A stretch of DNA of 33,821 nt from Bacillota bacterium (lineage in GTDB: Bacteria; Bacillota; Clostridia; Acetivibrionales; DSM-1351): NCBI GenBank assembly GCA_023415305.1, contig JAEZKZ010000067.1, forward strand, positions 1-33,821, written 5' to 3'. Below are positions 1 through 7,625 of the stretch, one piece after another (the first letter of the stretch is position 1; the number at the start of each line of letters is the position of its first letter). The position numbers and the translations under genes were made by a program. The notes below the pieces were generated by a model, which saw only the letters and a program-made list of their open reading frames with translations, did no database searches and was not told the DNA's origin.

Positions 1-223
1 TTGTATAATAATAGACAAGGTATTAAAACTAGGGATACTTAACGATAAGTTAGAGAAATAAATGTCGACGCTTAAATAAATGATTGAATAACTAGTACTA
101 TAAGAACACTGAATACAACATTGTGGAAAATACTAGGAGAATAATTTAGTATATTAATTCTCAAAAATAAAACGCCGGTAACAACTTCATAAGATAAAGT
201 TGTATCGGCGCTTTTATTACCTT
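1..223. repeat. 224 bp direct repeat, left copy
   Basis: Nearly identical to 3151-3374: I see two substitutions and one inserted T (ACTAGT-ACT versus ACTAGTTACT). The unit carries the last ~19 codons of an immunity-like gene (ending ...LGILNDKLEK, stop at 59-61), a spacer, and an intrinsic terminator. The repeat may extend left of the window. After the repeat the two copies diverge abruptly: here it joins a peptidoglycan-binding-domain fragment, and at 3375 it joins the middle of a toxin gene. This suggests recombination between cassettes. Confidence 0.9.
173..217 (+). terminator. Intrinsic terminator, cassette type
   Basis: The arms CGCCG...ACAACTT and AAGTTGT...CGGCG pair over about 13 bp with one bulge, followed by CTTTTATT. 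It ends the immunity-gene remnant of the left direct repeat and is related in sequence to the hairpins at 1455, 3020 and 3324. Confidence 0.75.
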
Positions 224-251
224 GCTAGAATTATAAACCTCCAAAAAACAG

Positions 252-1047
252 ATCGATGGTAAATGGAGTGGCAGAGGAGAAACCTACAATGCTATTCTTA
301 GTTTCCAAACCTACTGTAAGAATACATATGTTGGTGTAAAGCAGGGGACTTCTCAGAATAGAGAGAGGTTTGAGCACTTTAGAGGGGTAGAAGCTACCGG
401 TAAGCTTGATAAGGCAACCTATAACGCACTGGAGAAGGAAGCACATAAAAGGGTTAATGCTGGGAAGGGAGAGAAGAAGGAAGGTTCCGAGAAGGAGCCA
501 AATAACATATCAAAAGAAAGAGAGATAATAAATCAGTATCGGCAAAGATTTTTAAATGATAAGTCTATAAAAATGGATTTAGATACTCCAGAAAATAGAC
601 TGGAATGGTACGATAATGTATTAGAAGAAAAAAATATAAACTATGAAATTTATGTAGTTAAAGGAAAAGAATATTATAAAAATATCAAAAATCTCTATCT
701 AAGGTGGCTTGACTGGAAAAATGAATACTCTGTAACAGACGCAATTAAGCAGGGTATAGTAGATACAATTATAAGTAATATTGAAGGTATCACATCTTTA
801 CTATATCCAAATACGTGGTACGCATTGTATCTCCTGTTAGCTGATTTTAAGTATCTATCAGATGAGGAAAAAGTTTTAAAATATGGAAGATATAGATTAC
901 TACTATAATGGGGATCTAAATAAGGCAATAGTATATGTGGGAGAAATAGCAAAAGTTGACGGATGGGGTATTGGTGGAGGCATTCAGTATGAATTTCCAA
1001 TAAAAATTGAGTATTTAGAGAAATTAGGATTAATTAAAGAAATATAA
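252..1047 (+). pseudogene. Broken polymorphic toxin: PG-binding fragment + TNT-like tip
   Basis: The frame is open from about 198 to 908 but has no plausible start. Its first ~65 codons (DGKWSGRGETYNAILSFQ ... ATGKLDKATYNAL) match the PG_binding_1 pattern. A linker containing GIVDTIISNIEGI follows. A frame change is needed near 883-908 to reach the C-terminus (883-1047, KVDGWGIGGGIQYEF ... LEKLGLIKEI), which resembles the conserved end of TNT-type NAD-glycohydrolase toxins. The N-terminus is missing and a frameshift splits the toxin, so it is probably inactive. An immunity-like gene follows 12 bp later, as in intact toxin-immunity pairs. The TNT assignment rests on the GGGxQYEF motif and terminal helix only. 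Confidence 0.65.
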
Positions 1048-1059
1048 TAGGGGGCTAAT

Positions 1060-1305
1060 ATGAATCAACAGGAAATAAAAAAAATAATTGTAGAAGAAAA
1101 ATTAATAAGAATTAATTGGTTTAATGAAAATCAATTAGGAGAAAATCAAGTTGGTATCAAGAAGGACGGTAATAGGTGGATTGTATATGTTACGGATGAA
1201 AGAGCAAATATTGTTGAAGGTTCAACATTACTATTGGATAATGAAGAGGAGGCATATGAAATACTGTTAAGAAAAGGGATATATGCTAAAAGAATATTTG
1301 GGTAG
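1060..1305 (+). CDS. Probable immunity protein for the TNT-like toxin
   Basis: An 81-residue acidic cytosolic protein with no signal peptide or membrane segment. The start ATG is preceded by GGGGC at a suitable distance. Its position directly after a toxin C-terminus is typical of polymorphic-toxin immunity genes. The core contains WIVYVTDERANIVEG followed by a helix rich in E and A (NEEEAYEILLRK), a pattern seen in small immunity families; I cannot name the family safely. It looks intact although its partner is broken, so it may persist as an orphan immunity gene protecting against sibling toxins. Confidence 0.6.
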   Translation: MNQQEIKKIIVEEKLIRINWFNENQLGENQVGIKKDGNRWIVYVTDERANIVEGSTLLLDNEEEAYEILLRKGIYAKRIFG

Positions 1306-1577
1306 AAATCTTTACTACTGCTAATGACTAAAAGTTGCGTGTTACTGAATCTTAAAAAGTGTTCAATAATAGAGTCAGTGTTAAATTTGGGATTACTTAA
1401 TGATATGTTAGAGAATAACATATCTTGATACAGTAGGTTTAATTCTCGCAAAAAAACGCCAGTATAACTCTTTTTATGGAGTTATACCGGCGTTTTTAAC
1501 CATTGTTAAATATATATTTTTTTATCAGTCTACTTAAAATAAAGCTTAAACATAATGTCCCTGATGTAATTTCCTGA
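1306..1577. other. Intergenic stretch with immunity-gene debris
   Basis: No intact gene. One frame at about 1363-1428 reads IIESVLNLGLLNDMLENNIS-stop, which matches the C-terminus IIDKVLKLGILNDKLEK in the 224 bp repeat. It is therefore a decayed 3' end of a related immunity gene. A terminator (1455-1497) follows, then AT-rich sequence with nothing I recognise. Confidence 0.5.
1455..1497 (+). terminator. Intrinsic terminator, cassette type
   Basis: The arms AACGCCAGTATAACTC and GAGTTATACCGGCGTT pair over 16 bp with one A-C mismatch, closing on an 8-nt loop and running into TTTTT. It is homologous in layout to the other cassette terminators and presumably ends the transcript of the 1060-1305 immunity gene. 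Confidence 0.85.
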
Positions 1578-2092
1578 CCCTTTTCAGAACAGTGTAACTC
1601 CTCCCACGTTTTCAACATCGGGAAAAACTGCTATTCTGAAAGACAAGTAGCTTTTTGACAAATATTCAAAACTGGATCAAAAATAGCGGAGATAAGGTTA
1701 CAGGTTACTTTGGAGAGACAACAGAGCAATCATTAATAAACTTCCAGACTGGCTATATGAAGTTGACACAAAAGGGCTTATATGACAAAAACGGCAATTA
1801 TGTAGGCTGTGGTCCATCAACCGCAAAAAGTCTTAACAGTGCATACAAATTAATAAATAACTCAAATGTACCAGAATATACAAAAAAAGGTATAATAAAT
1901 GTAGGTAATTCATCAGAGAGAAATCCTGCCTATAGTTGGGACATACAGGCTGGTGTCTTTAATGCATATGTAAAAGAAGTATAGTTAAAGCTGATGGCTC
2001 TTGGATATAAGCTTCCCAAATATGGAGCTGATGGTAAATGGAGTGGCAGCGGAGAAACCTACAATATTATTCTGAGTTTCCAAACCTATTAG
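1573..2092 (+). pseudogene. Degenerate PG-binding module of a polymorphic toxin
   Basis: The main frame (1655-1984) has no proper start and encodes a PG_binding_1-like repeat (GYFGETTEQSLINFQ ... GPSTAKSL). An in-frame TAG at 1982-1984 is followed, in the same frame, by a second repeat (LMALGYKLPKYGADGKWSG ... NIILSFQTY-stop), which matches the fragment at 255-320. Upstream, another frame reads FQNSVTPPTFSTSGK, suggesting an extra frameshift near 1680. It is the decayed N-terminal half of a cell-wall-targeted toxin, with at least one nonsense mutation and one frameshift. Confidence 0.65.
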
Positions 2093-2132
2093 TTGGTCAG
2101 GGTATCGTAGATACGATTATAAGTAATATTGA

Positions 2133-2576
2133 AGGTATCAGCAATACTCCGCATTCGGTGAAAAGTCAGAGGCGGATGGAATACGGTATAGAGATTGGAA
2201 TTTTGAAAAGATATATCAAATGTCTATACATAATCCGAATTCAAGTAGCATGACATTAGGCAAATATTTTGATGGAACGATCGAATCTGGTTCTTATGTT
2301 GCAAAAGCAGAAGCGACAGGTGATACATATTTTAGTTTAGGTGAAAAATGGAACGAAATAAAAGCTGCATATAAATTGACAGATGATGATATGTTTAACT
2401 TGTTTAATAAGCGTGCTTTGGATGATGCAGTTTCACAGGGGAAGACAATAAGATTTTCTCAGAACCCATATGAGTGGAAAGAAACAACGTTAGCGAGAGA
2501 ATGGGACTATTTGCAAAAGAAACATAAATACAAATCTTTGATTAAGAAAGGGGAATATTGGTATGCAACTAAGTAA
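2133..2576 (+). pseudogene. Orphan polymorphic-toxin C-terminal tip
   Basis: The frame is open from 2133. The first ATG is at 2220, giving 118 residues, but it has no convincing ribosome binding site. The protein (HNPNSSSMTLGKYFDG ... YFSLGEKW ... IRFSQNPYE ... YLQKKHKYKS ... YWYATK) resembles C-terminal toxin domains found at the ends of RHS and other polymorphic toxins; I do not know a family name or activity. It is preceded, in another frame, by the linker QGIVDTIISNIEGI also present in the first toxin (753-791), so it was joined to the upstream module by a deletion or recombination. The partner immunity gene overlaps its end by 14 bp. Confidence 0.5.
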
Positions 2577-2907
2577 AACGGAAAAAATGGCGGTGGAATT
2601 TAGTGATAAAGTAAGAGAAAAATTTGGAGAAAGGGTAGCTGATTTTTGTATTTTAGATGTAATAGATGATGACAATCATCGTGCTTTTAGTGTGGAATTT
2701 ATTGCTTATAACTATTTCCCAATAAGAATGAATTATGAAAAAGGTAGATTTGGATGTTGTATATTTTTTGGGAATCAAAGCATTGGGTTAGCTAATTCAC
2801 AAAAATGGTGGGATGAAGCAGATATTAATATATTTTTAAGAGAATTAAAAGAGGAACTAGAGATACGCATACCAGATAAATTTCTAAAATCTCGGGGTTG
2901 GTTATAG
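2563..2907 (+). CDS. Probable immunity protein paired with the 2220-2576 tip
   Basis: A 114-residue soluble protein. The start ATG follows GAAAGGGGAATATTGGT inside the toxin's 3' end, so toxin and immunity are translationally coupled. There is no signal peptide. It has a predicted alpha/beta character with aromatic strands (FSVEFIAYNYFPIRMNYEKGR) and an acidic C-terminal helix (FLRELKEELEIRIPDK), in line with a small cytosolic toxin-binding immunity protein. I do not recognise the exact family. It appears intact while the toxin module has lost its N-terminus. Confidence 0.6.
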   Translation: MQLSKTEKMAVEFSDKVREKFGERVADFCILDVIDDDNHRAFSVEFIAYNYFPIRMNYEKGRFGCCIFFGNQSIGLANSQKWWDEADINIFLRELKEELEIRIPDKFLKSRGWL

Positions 2908-3019
2908 GATTTATTAAGGTTATACCATAGAGCTGCCTAAAGTAAGAGAAGTGTTTTATGAGTGATAAACCATTAACAGATATTTAGGTTAATACTAAAT
3001 GAACTCAAATCCATCGTAA

Positions 3020-3067
3020 AAAACACCGATATAAACTCCATAAAATGAAGTCATATCGGCGTTTTTT
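3020..3067 (+). terminator. Intrinsic terminator, cassette type
   Basis: The arms AACACCGATAT and ATATCGGCGTT, with an inner ACT/AGT pairing, are followed by TTTTTT. It lies downstream of the immunity gene that ends at 2907. It is the third member of the related terminator family in this array. Confidence 0.75.
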
Positions 3068-3088
3068 ACAATTGTTAAGGTATCATAG

Positions 3089-3211
3089 ATACTGAATAAT
3101 GAGGCGAATGATGATGAATTAAAGTATAGAAGTGAAAGTGATATGGATGATTGTATAATAATAGACAAGGTATTAAAACTAGGGATACTTAAGGATAAGT
3201 TAGAGAAATAA
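3089..3211 (+). pseudogene. 3' remnant of an immunity-like gene
   Basis: One frame reads ILNNEANDDEL ... IIDKVLKLGILKDKLEK-stop with a stop codon just upstream and no start. Its last codons lie inside the 224 bp repeat and match the left window edge. It is related to the debris at 1363-1428. It is probably what remains of a third immunity gene. Confidence 0.5.
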
Positions 3212-3374
3212 ATGTCGACGCTTAAATAAATGATTGAATAACTAGTTACTATAAGAACACTGAATACAACATTGTGGAAAATAATAGGAGAATAATTTAG
3301 TATATTAATTCTCAAAAATAAAACGCCGGTAACAACTTCATAAGATAAAGTTGTATCGGCGCTTTTATTACCTT
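3151..3374. repeat. 224 bp direct repeat, right copy
   Basis: Second copy of the sequence at 1-223, about 99% identical by eye. It contains the immunity-gene 3' end and a terminator (3324-3368). Homologous recombination between the copies could excise or duplicate the 3.15 kb in between. Confidence 0.9.
3324..3368 (+). terminator. Intrinsic terminator, right repeat copy
   Basis: Same hairpin as at 173-217: CGCCG/CGGCG outer and ACAACTT/AAGTTGT inner pairings followed by CTTTTATT. Confidence 0.75.
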
Positions 3375-3375
3375 C

Positions 3376-3592
3376 TCTAGATAATAGACTGGAATGGTAC
3401 TACGGTATGTGGCTTAACTCGAAATAAAATTTTGATGGAACTCCATATTCGTATACAGAGAGGTCACTGCCATATGTAGAAGAATTGTCAAAATACCATC
3501 GGTATGAGGTCACAGGTGATTTTTCAAAAATTAAAGAATAAACCGTTGATCAGCTTGAACGGCTAGGACTGATTAAAGAGTTAATAAAATGA
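3376..3592 (+). pseudogene. TNT-like toxin remnant
   Basis: The sequence begins abruptly after the repeat with DNRLEWYYGMWL, matching NRLEWYDNVL of the first toxin, then a stop. From 3431 a frame reads DGTPYSYTERSLPYVEELS, KYHRYEVTG and DFSKIKE-stop-TVDQLERLGLIKEL. The RSLPY...YHRYEV pattern and the terminal LERLGLIKEL are typical of TNT-type NAD-glycohydrolase domains. There is an in-frame TAA at 3539-3541, and the GGGxQ motif is lost. It is a decayed toxin tip with no immunity gene beside it. Confidence 0.55.
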
Positions 3593-3686
3593 ATTAATAA
3601 ATTACATTTCATATGAACACCGAAGTAATGGTAAATTATAAAGCTACAAAGATTCATAGGCTTGAAGAATAATAAATACTTTACAG

Positions 3687-3720
3687 GTCACACAGTTCGG
3701 CTGATGTGACTTTTCTCTTT
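3687..3720 (+). terminator. Hairpin terminator before the RNA-repair locus
   Basis: GTCACACAG and CTG-A-TGTGAC pair over 9 bp with a bulged A around a TTCGG loop, followed by TTTTCTCTTT. It probably isolates the toxin array from the downstream rtcB locus. Confidence 0.65.
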
Positions 3721-3749
3721 ATGGTGCGTCCCGCGAAGCTGGAGCACAC

Positions 3750-3779
3750 TTGACAGCGTGAGTCTGGATTTTCTATTGT
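3750..3779 (+). promoter_or_regulatory. Sigma-A-like promoter for the RNA element / slipin-rtcB
   Basis: TTGACA at 3750-3755, an 18-nt spacer, then TATTGT at 3774-3779. Transcription would start near 3786. It is the best-looking promoter upstream of the slipin gene, leaving a ~490-nt untranslated leader or a separate RNA. Confidence 0.5.
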
Positions 3780-3785
3780 AAATGT

Positions 3786-4225
3786 TGCAAACTTTTTGTC
3801 TGTAAAATGGAAAATAATCCTTGTATGCTAAAGTTGTTCCTGATTCCCAAGGCATAGATTTCTGAATGGTCTTGCGGTGCTTCAAACTTCTATTGTTTGA
3901 GGTGTACCGGGAAAAGTGGGACACAAAAACCTTAGTGTCGGAGGTTCGATTCCCCATCAGACTTTGGATCTGATTGCAGGTTGCAACTCGACTGTTAACC
4001 GAGAAAACCCACAGAATCTTTTGAGAGAATCCTCAATTTTCCTAGAAGTTTAGGAAAACACCGGAATCAAGCCTTGAAGTGTTCGGATACCGGATGTTGC
4101 TAACCGAAACTTATACATAAACTAATCTGAGTTAAAATCAGCTCTGCCTGATATATCAGATACAAAATGATATAACTTCGGAACGCCATATCCTTAAGCA
4201 GCACTCCGCCCATATTGCGGGAGGA
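3786..4225 (+). ncRNA. Candidate structured RNA with tRNA-arm-like hairpins
   Basis: There is no credible coding frame. The stretch is a string of short hairpins, several with the 7-nt loop of an anticodon arm. An 8-bp stem (one G-U) lies at 3880-3902 with loop TTCTATT. A T-arm-like GGAGG-TTCGATT-CCCCA lies at 3940-3956, imperfectly paired. ATCAGA-CTTTGGA-TCTGAT at 3956-3974 looks like a Gln(UUG) anticodon arm. CTCGA-CTGTTAA-CCGAG at 3987-4003 looks like an Asn(GUU) arm. CTGA-GTTAAAA-TCAG at 4127-4141 could mimic Leu(UAA). Further hairpins are at 4021-4036, 4037-4058 and 4204-4223. No complete tRNA cloverleaf can be folded. Its position before slipin and rtcB suggests a leader or tRNA-mimic RNA linked to RNA repair. 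Boundaries are estimates. Confidence 0.5.
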
Positions 4226-4273
4226 TTCTTGATAGAGATTATAAAAAGTATTAATTGAAAGGATGGATGATTT

Positions 4274-5401
4274 ATGAAAGTAACAATTAAAAATGATGAA
4301 AGAGGCTTGCTATTTAAGGATGGAAACTATGTTAAATACCTAAAACCCGGAAAATATAGCCTTAATCCATTTGTTAAGTATACAGTTGCTATAGCAGATA
4401 TTAATAAGCTGTTTGAAACTGCAGGTAAGAATCTGAATATATTTTTGGAGGATCAGGAGCTTTTAAAGGAGCTTACAGTTGTAGATGTTAAGGATTATGA
4501 GATTACACTACACTTTGAAGACGGCAGGCTAATTGAGGTTTTGAAATCCGGTAAGTACGCTTTCTGGAATGTTCTAAAGAAGCATGATTTCTTAACGATT
4601 GATACCAGAAATCCCGAAGTCCAGGATATTGATGCGTCAATATATAATAGCCCAAAACTCTCAGGGGTTGTTGGTTATTTTGATGTGGAGAGTCATGAAA
4701 AGGGTATTCTTTACTATAATAATGTTGTACAAAAAACATTAGATTCTGGAAGATATTTCTTCTGGAAGAGTCCTGTACAGACTACTGTTAAGAAAATTGA
4801 CCTAAGACAGCAACAGCTGGATATGACCGGACAAGAAATCATGACAGAGGATAAAATAACCTTAAGGTTAAACTTTGTATGCCATTACAAAATTACAAAT
4901 CCCTTGAAGGTGGTTGAAATAGAATCGCTTGAAGATCAACTCTACATAGTTTTGCAGCTAATTTTAAGAGAATATGTCGGCGGTATGAAGCTTGATGACT
5001 TGCTTGTAAAGAAGCAGGAAATCGGTAGCTATGTTCTTGAAAAGCTGAAAGAGATAAGCAGCAACTATGGTGTTGAGTTCCTGTTTGCCGGTGTTAAGGA
5101 TATCATTTTGCCCGGCGAAATAAAAGATATACTAAATACCGTACTGATTGCAGAAAAAAAGGCGCAGGCCAATGTTATAACAAGAAGAGAAGAAGTTGCT
5201 TCAACCAGAAGTCTTTTAAATACCGCAAAGCTTATGGAGGATAACCAGACACTTTACAGACTGAAGGAGCTTGAGTTCCTTGAGAAAATATGTGAGAAAA
5301 TAGGCAATGTCTCACTGACAGGCGGCGGTAGTTTGTTGGAGCAGTTGAATACCTTACTTTCAAATAAAACATTTGATAAGCAGAGTAAGGTACAAGTATA
5401 G
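4274..5401 (+). CDS. Slipin / SPFH (band 7) family protein
   Basis: A 375-residue protein whose C-terminal two thirds match the SPFH/band-7 fold: KIDLRQQQLDMTGQEIMTEDKITLRLN, then HYKITNP, LREYVGG, LDDLL and the AEKKAQANVITRREEVASTR helix. The N-terminal ~170 residues carry three copies of a G-x-L...L-x-x-GKY/GRY-x-FW-like strand motif (near residues 10-30, 70-95 and 145-165), longer than ordinary slipins. No transmembrane hairpin is evident. Start: ATG after GGATGG. RtcB follows 72 bp downstream; slipin-RtcB pairing is a recurrent bacterial RNA-repair arrangement, but the slipin's biochemical role there is unknown. Confidence 0.85.
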   Translation: MKVTIKNDERGLLFKDGNYVKYLKPGKYSLNPFVKYTVAIADINKLFETAGKNLNIFLEDQELLKELTVVDVKDYEITLHFEDGRLIEVLKSGKYAFWNVLKKHDFLTIDTRNPEVQDIDASIYNSPKLSGVVGYFDVESHEKGILYYNNVVQKTLDSGRYFFWKSPVQTTVKKIDLRQQQLDMTGQEIMTEDKITLRLNFVCHYKITNPLKVVEIESLEDQLYIVLQLILREYVGGMKLDDLLVKKQEIGSYVLEKLKEISSNYGVEFLFAGVKDIILPGEIKDILNTVLIAEKKAQANVITRREEVASTRSLLNTAKLMEDNQTLYRLKELEFLEKICEKIGNVSLTGGGSLLEQLNTLLSNKTFDKQSKVQV

Positions 5402-5473
5402 AGTTTTTGGTGTCTCCCTTGTTAACGATATATTAGCCAGAAGACTTATTTCATATTATAAGAAGGTGAAAAA

Positions 5474-6658
5474 ATGATTGAAATCAAAGGAAAATACAAT
5501 TCAGCTAAAGTCTTTACCGATAATTTGGAGGAAAAGGCTACCGGACAAATACTTGAACTTTGCAACCAGGGATTTGCTCAAGAAAGTAAAATCAGAATAA
5601 TGCCTGATACGCATGCAGGTGCAGGTTGTACTATTGGAACAACAATGACCATAAAGGATAAAATAGTTCCAAACCTTGTGGGTGTTGACATCGGCTGTGG
5701 AATGTTCGTCAGCATATTAGGAAAAACAGAGATAAATTTTAAGAGGCTTGATGAAGTAGTTCGGGATTGTATTCCGAGTGGATTTGACGTACGTGTAAAC
5801 CCTCATAAGTATAATGCTTTTGTGGGTATCAATGACTTAAGGTGTAAAGAGCATGTGAATTTAAAAAGGGCAGAACTGAGTATTGGTACTTTGGGAGGTG
5901 GAAATCACTTCATTGAAATGAATAAAGATGAGGACGAAAATTTGTATCTGGTTGTTCATTCAGGCAGCCGCTATCTAGGCAAACAGATTGCTGAGTACTA
6001 TCAAAGCAGAGCAACCAAAGAAATAGTAAAGAAGAGCAATGATAAGATTATTTCAGTATTAAAATCTCAAGGAAGAGAGCAGTATATTCAGAAGGAAATT
6101 GAAAGAGAGAGAACTAAAATCAACGACTCTTTATCTTATGTTCAGGGTCAGACTTTTGAAGACTATATTCATGATATGCGGATCGCTCAAGTATTTGCAG
6201 AATTTAACAGGAAAGCTATTGCGGAGGTCATTATTCAAAAAATGAATTTTAAAGTTATAGATAGTTTTACTACAATTCATAATTATATAGATTTGGATGA
6301 AATGATTTTGAGAAAAGGCGCTATATCCGCAAAGGAAGGCGAAAGAGTGATAATCCCTGTTAATATGAGGGATGGAAGTATTATCGCAACAGGCAAGGGA
6401 AATGCTGATTGGAACCAATCTGCCCCTCATGGTGCGGGCCGATTAATGAGCCGAAAACAGGCAAGACTTAATTTGTCCTTGGAAGAGTTTATAAAGTCGA
6501 TGGATGGGATATATACAACCTCAGTGTCAGTGGATACACTGGATGAAGCTCCGTCAGCATATAAGCCCATCGATGAGATAATTGCCAACATTCAAGATAC
6601 TGTTGAAATCAATAGAATTATCAAACCTATTTATAACTTTAAGGCTTCAGATGATTAA
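5474..6658 (+). CDS. rtcB: RNA-splicing ligase RtcB
   Basis: A 394-residue RtcB. It seals RNA 2',3'-cyclic phosphate (or 3'-phosphate) ends to 5'-OH ends using GTP and Mn2+, in the cytoplasm. Visible motifs: GVDIGCGM (Mn ligands Asp and Cys), GTLGGGNHFIE, VHSGSR, and GNADWNQSAPHGAGRLMSR carrying the His (about residue 319) that becomes guanylylated; then DEAPSAYKP. Length fits the shorter RtcB class. Start ATG after AAGGTG. It is probably co-transcribed with the slipin gene and ends at the terminator at 6742. No archease or RtcA gene is in view. Confidence 0.95.
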   Translation: MIEIKGKYNSAKVFTDNLEEKATGQILELCNQGFAQESKIRIMPDTHAGAGCTIGTTMTIKDKIVPNLVGVDIGCGMFVSILGKTEINFKRLDEVVRDCIPSGFDVRVNPHKYNAFVGINDLRCKEHVNLKRAELSIGTLGGGNHFIEMNKDEDENLYLVVHSGSRYLGKQIAEYYQSRATKEIVKKSNDKIISVLKSQGREQYIQKEIERERTKINDSLSYVQGQTFEDYIHDMRIAQVFAEFNRKAIAEVIIQKMNFKVIDSFTTIHNYIDLDEMILRKGAISAKEGERVIIPVNMRDGSIIATGKGNADWNQSAPHGAGRLMSRKQARLNLSLEEFIKSMDGIYTTSVSVDTLDEAPSAYKPIDEIIANIQDTVEINRIIKPIYNFKASDD

Positions 6659-6741
6659 TTAATGTAATGGAGTATGTCAAGAAATGAGGTGTCTTTACGA
6701 CAGAGTTCAATGATAAACACTCAAAAAACATACATACAGTG

Positions 6742-6779
6742 AGACGATGTCTATACCATTTGCATCGTCTTTTGTTTTA
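6742..6779 (+). terminator. Intrinsic terminator after rtcB
   Basis: AGACGATG and CATCGTCT form an 8-bp stem with a 13-nt loop, followed by TTTGTTTT. It ends the slipin-rtcB transcript. Confidence 0.85.
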
Positions 6780-6878
6780 TACTATAACTATTAATAGAAT
6801 AAGATATTACTGATGTATCATCGGATCTGTCTCAGGATAGTTATAGACGACCGAAAATTTATATTGGGAGTGTTTTCA

Positions 6879-7547
6879 ATGGCCTCAAAAAAGTGGGATA
6901 CAATAGATATAGACACTAACGAGGGTAGAGTAAAAGGGGTTGCACCAGTTATTATTTCTGCAAGCCGGTCTACTGATATACCTGCGTTTTATTCTGAATG
7001 GTTCATTAATAGACTGAGGGAAGGATATGTTAAGTGGGTCAATCCGTTTAATCGAAAGCCACAGTATATTTCTTTTGATAAGGCTCGTGTAATTGTATTT
7101 TGGACAAAAGATGCTAAACCATTGATTCCACACCTGACTGAGATCGATAAAAAAGGTATTAATTATTATTTTTCATTTACAATAAATGACTATGAAAAAG
7201 AGGGTCTTGAGCCAAGAGTACGAAAACTCGAGCAGAGAATAGATACTTTTAAGACACTTTCAGAAAAGAGAGGGAAAGACAAAGTGATTTGGAGATTTGA
7301 CCCATTAATAATGACTGATAAAATTACTGTAGAAGAATTGTTAGATAAGATATTTAAAGTAGGAAACCAAATTGCAGATTATACGAATAAGCTTATAGTC
7401 AGTTTTGCAGACATTTCTACATACCGAAAGGTTAAAATTAATTTACAGCAATACAATATCAATTATAAAGAATTTACTCCTGAAACTATGGAGGCAGTGG
7501 CAAAGGGATTGAATGAAATTAATAGGGCTTGGGGGCGATGTTCATAA
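6879..7547 (+). pseudogene. DUF1848 family protein, C-terminally truncated
   Basis: The start at 6879 is chosen because GGGAG lies 8 nt upstream; a longer frame from 6813 lacks a site. The 222 residues match the N-terminal part of DUF1848 proteins: ISASRSTDIPAFYSEWF, GYVKWVNPFNRKPQYISF, VFWTKD, YYFSFTINDYEKEGLEP and VIWRFDPLI. Family members are usually near 300 residues and end in a Cys-rich segment thought to bind an Fe-S cluster. Here the frame stops after NRAWGRCS. In an alternative frame DVHNRK follows before another stop, so a frameshift or deletion removed the Cys-rich end. It is probably non-functional. Confidence 0.75.
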
Positions 7548-7625
7548 CCGCAAGTAAAATCAAGCAGTAATTTTTCTAACTCTTTATAATAAATGTAGGG
7601 TGGTTGAAACGAGGTGAACGGACGA

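Noticed and set aside
231..446. Minus-strand open frame of 71 codons
   Set aside because: Lies opposite a recognisable PG-binding-domain fragment on the plus strand; no start signals.
1..3592. Insertion sequence or transposon explaining the repeats
   Set aside because: No transposase, no terminal inverted repeats; the repeats are gene ends plus terminators.
3688..3957. 89-codon minus-strand open frame across the RNA region
   Set aside because: No ribosome binding site, no family, composition of non-coding sequence, and it covers the hairpin-rich element.
3934..4006. A functional tRNA gene (T-arm GGTTCGATTCC plus Gln- and Asn-type anticodon arms)
   Set aside because: The arms are in the wrong order, no acceptor stem or CCA end pairs up, and the T stem has mismatches. 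Treated instead as tRNA-like parts of a structured RNA.
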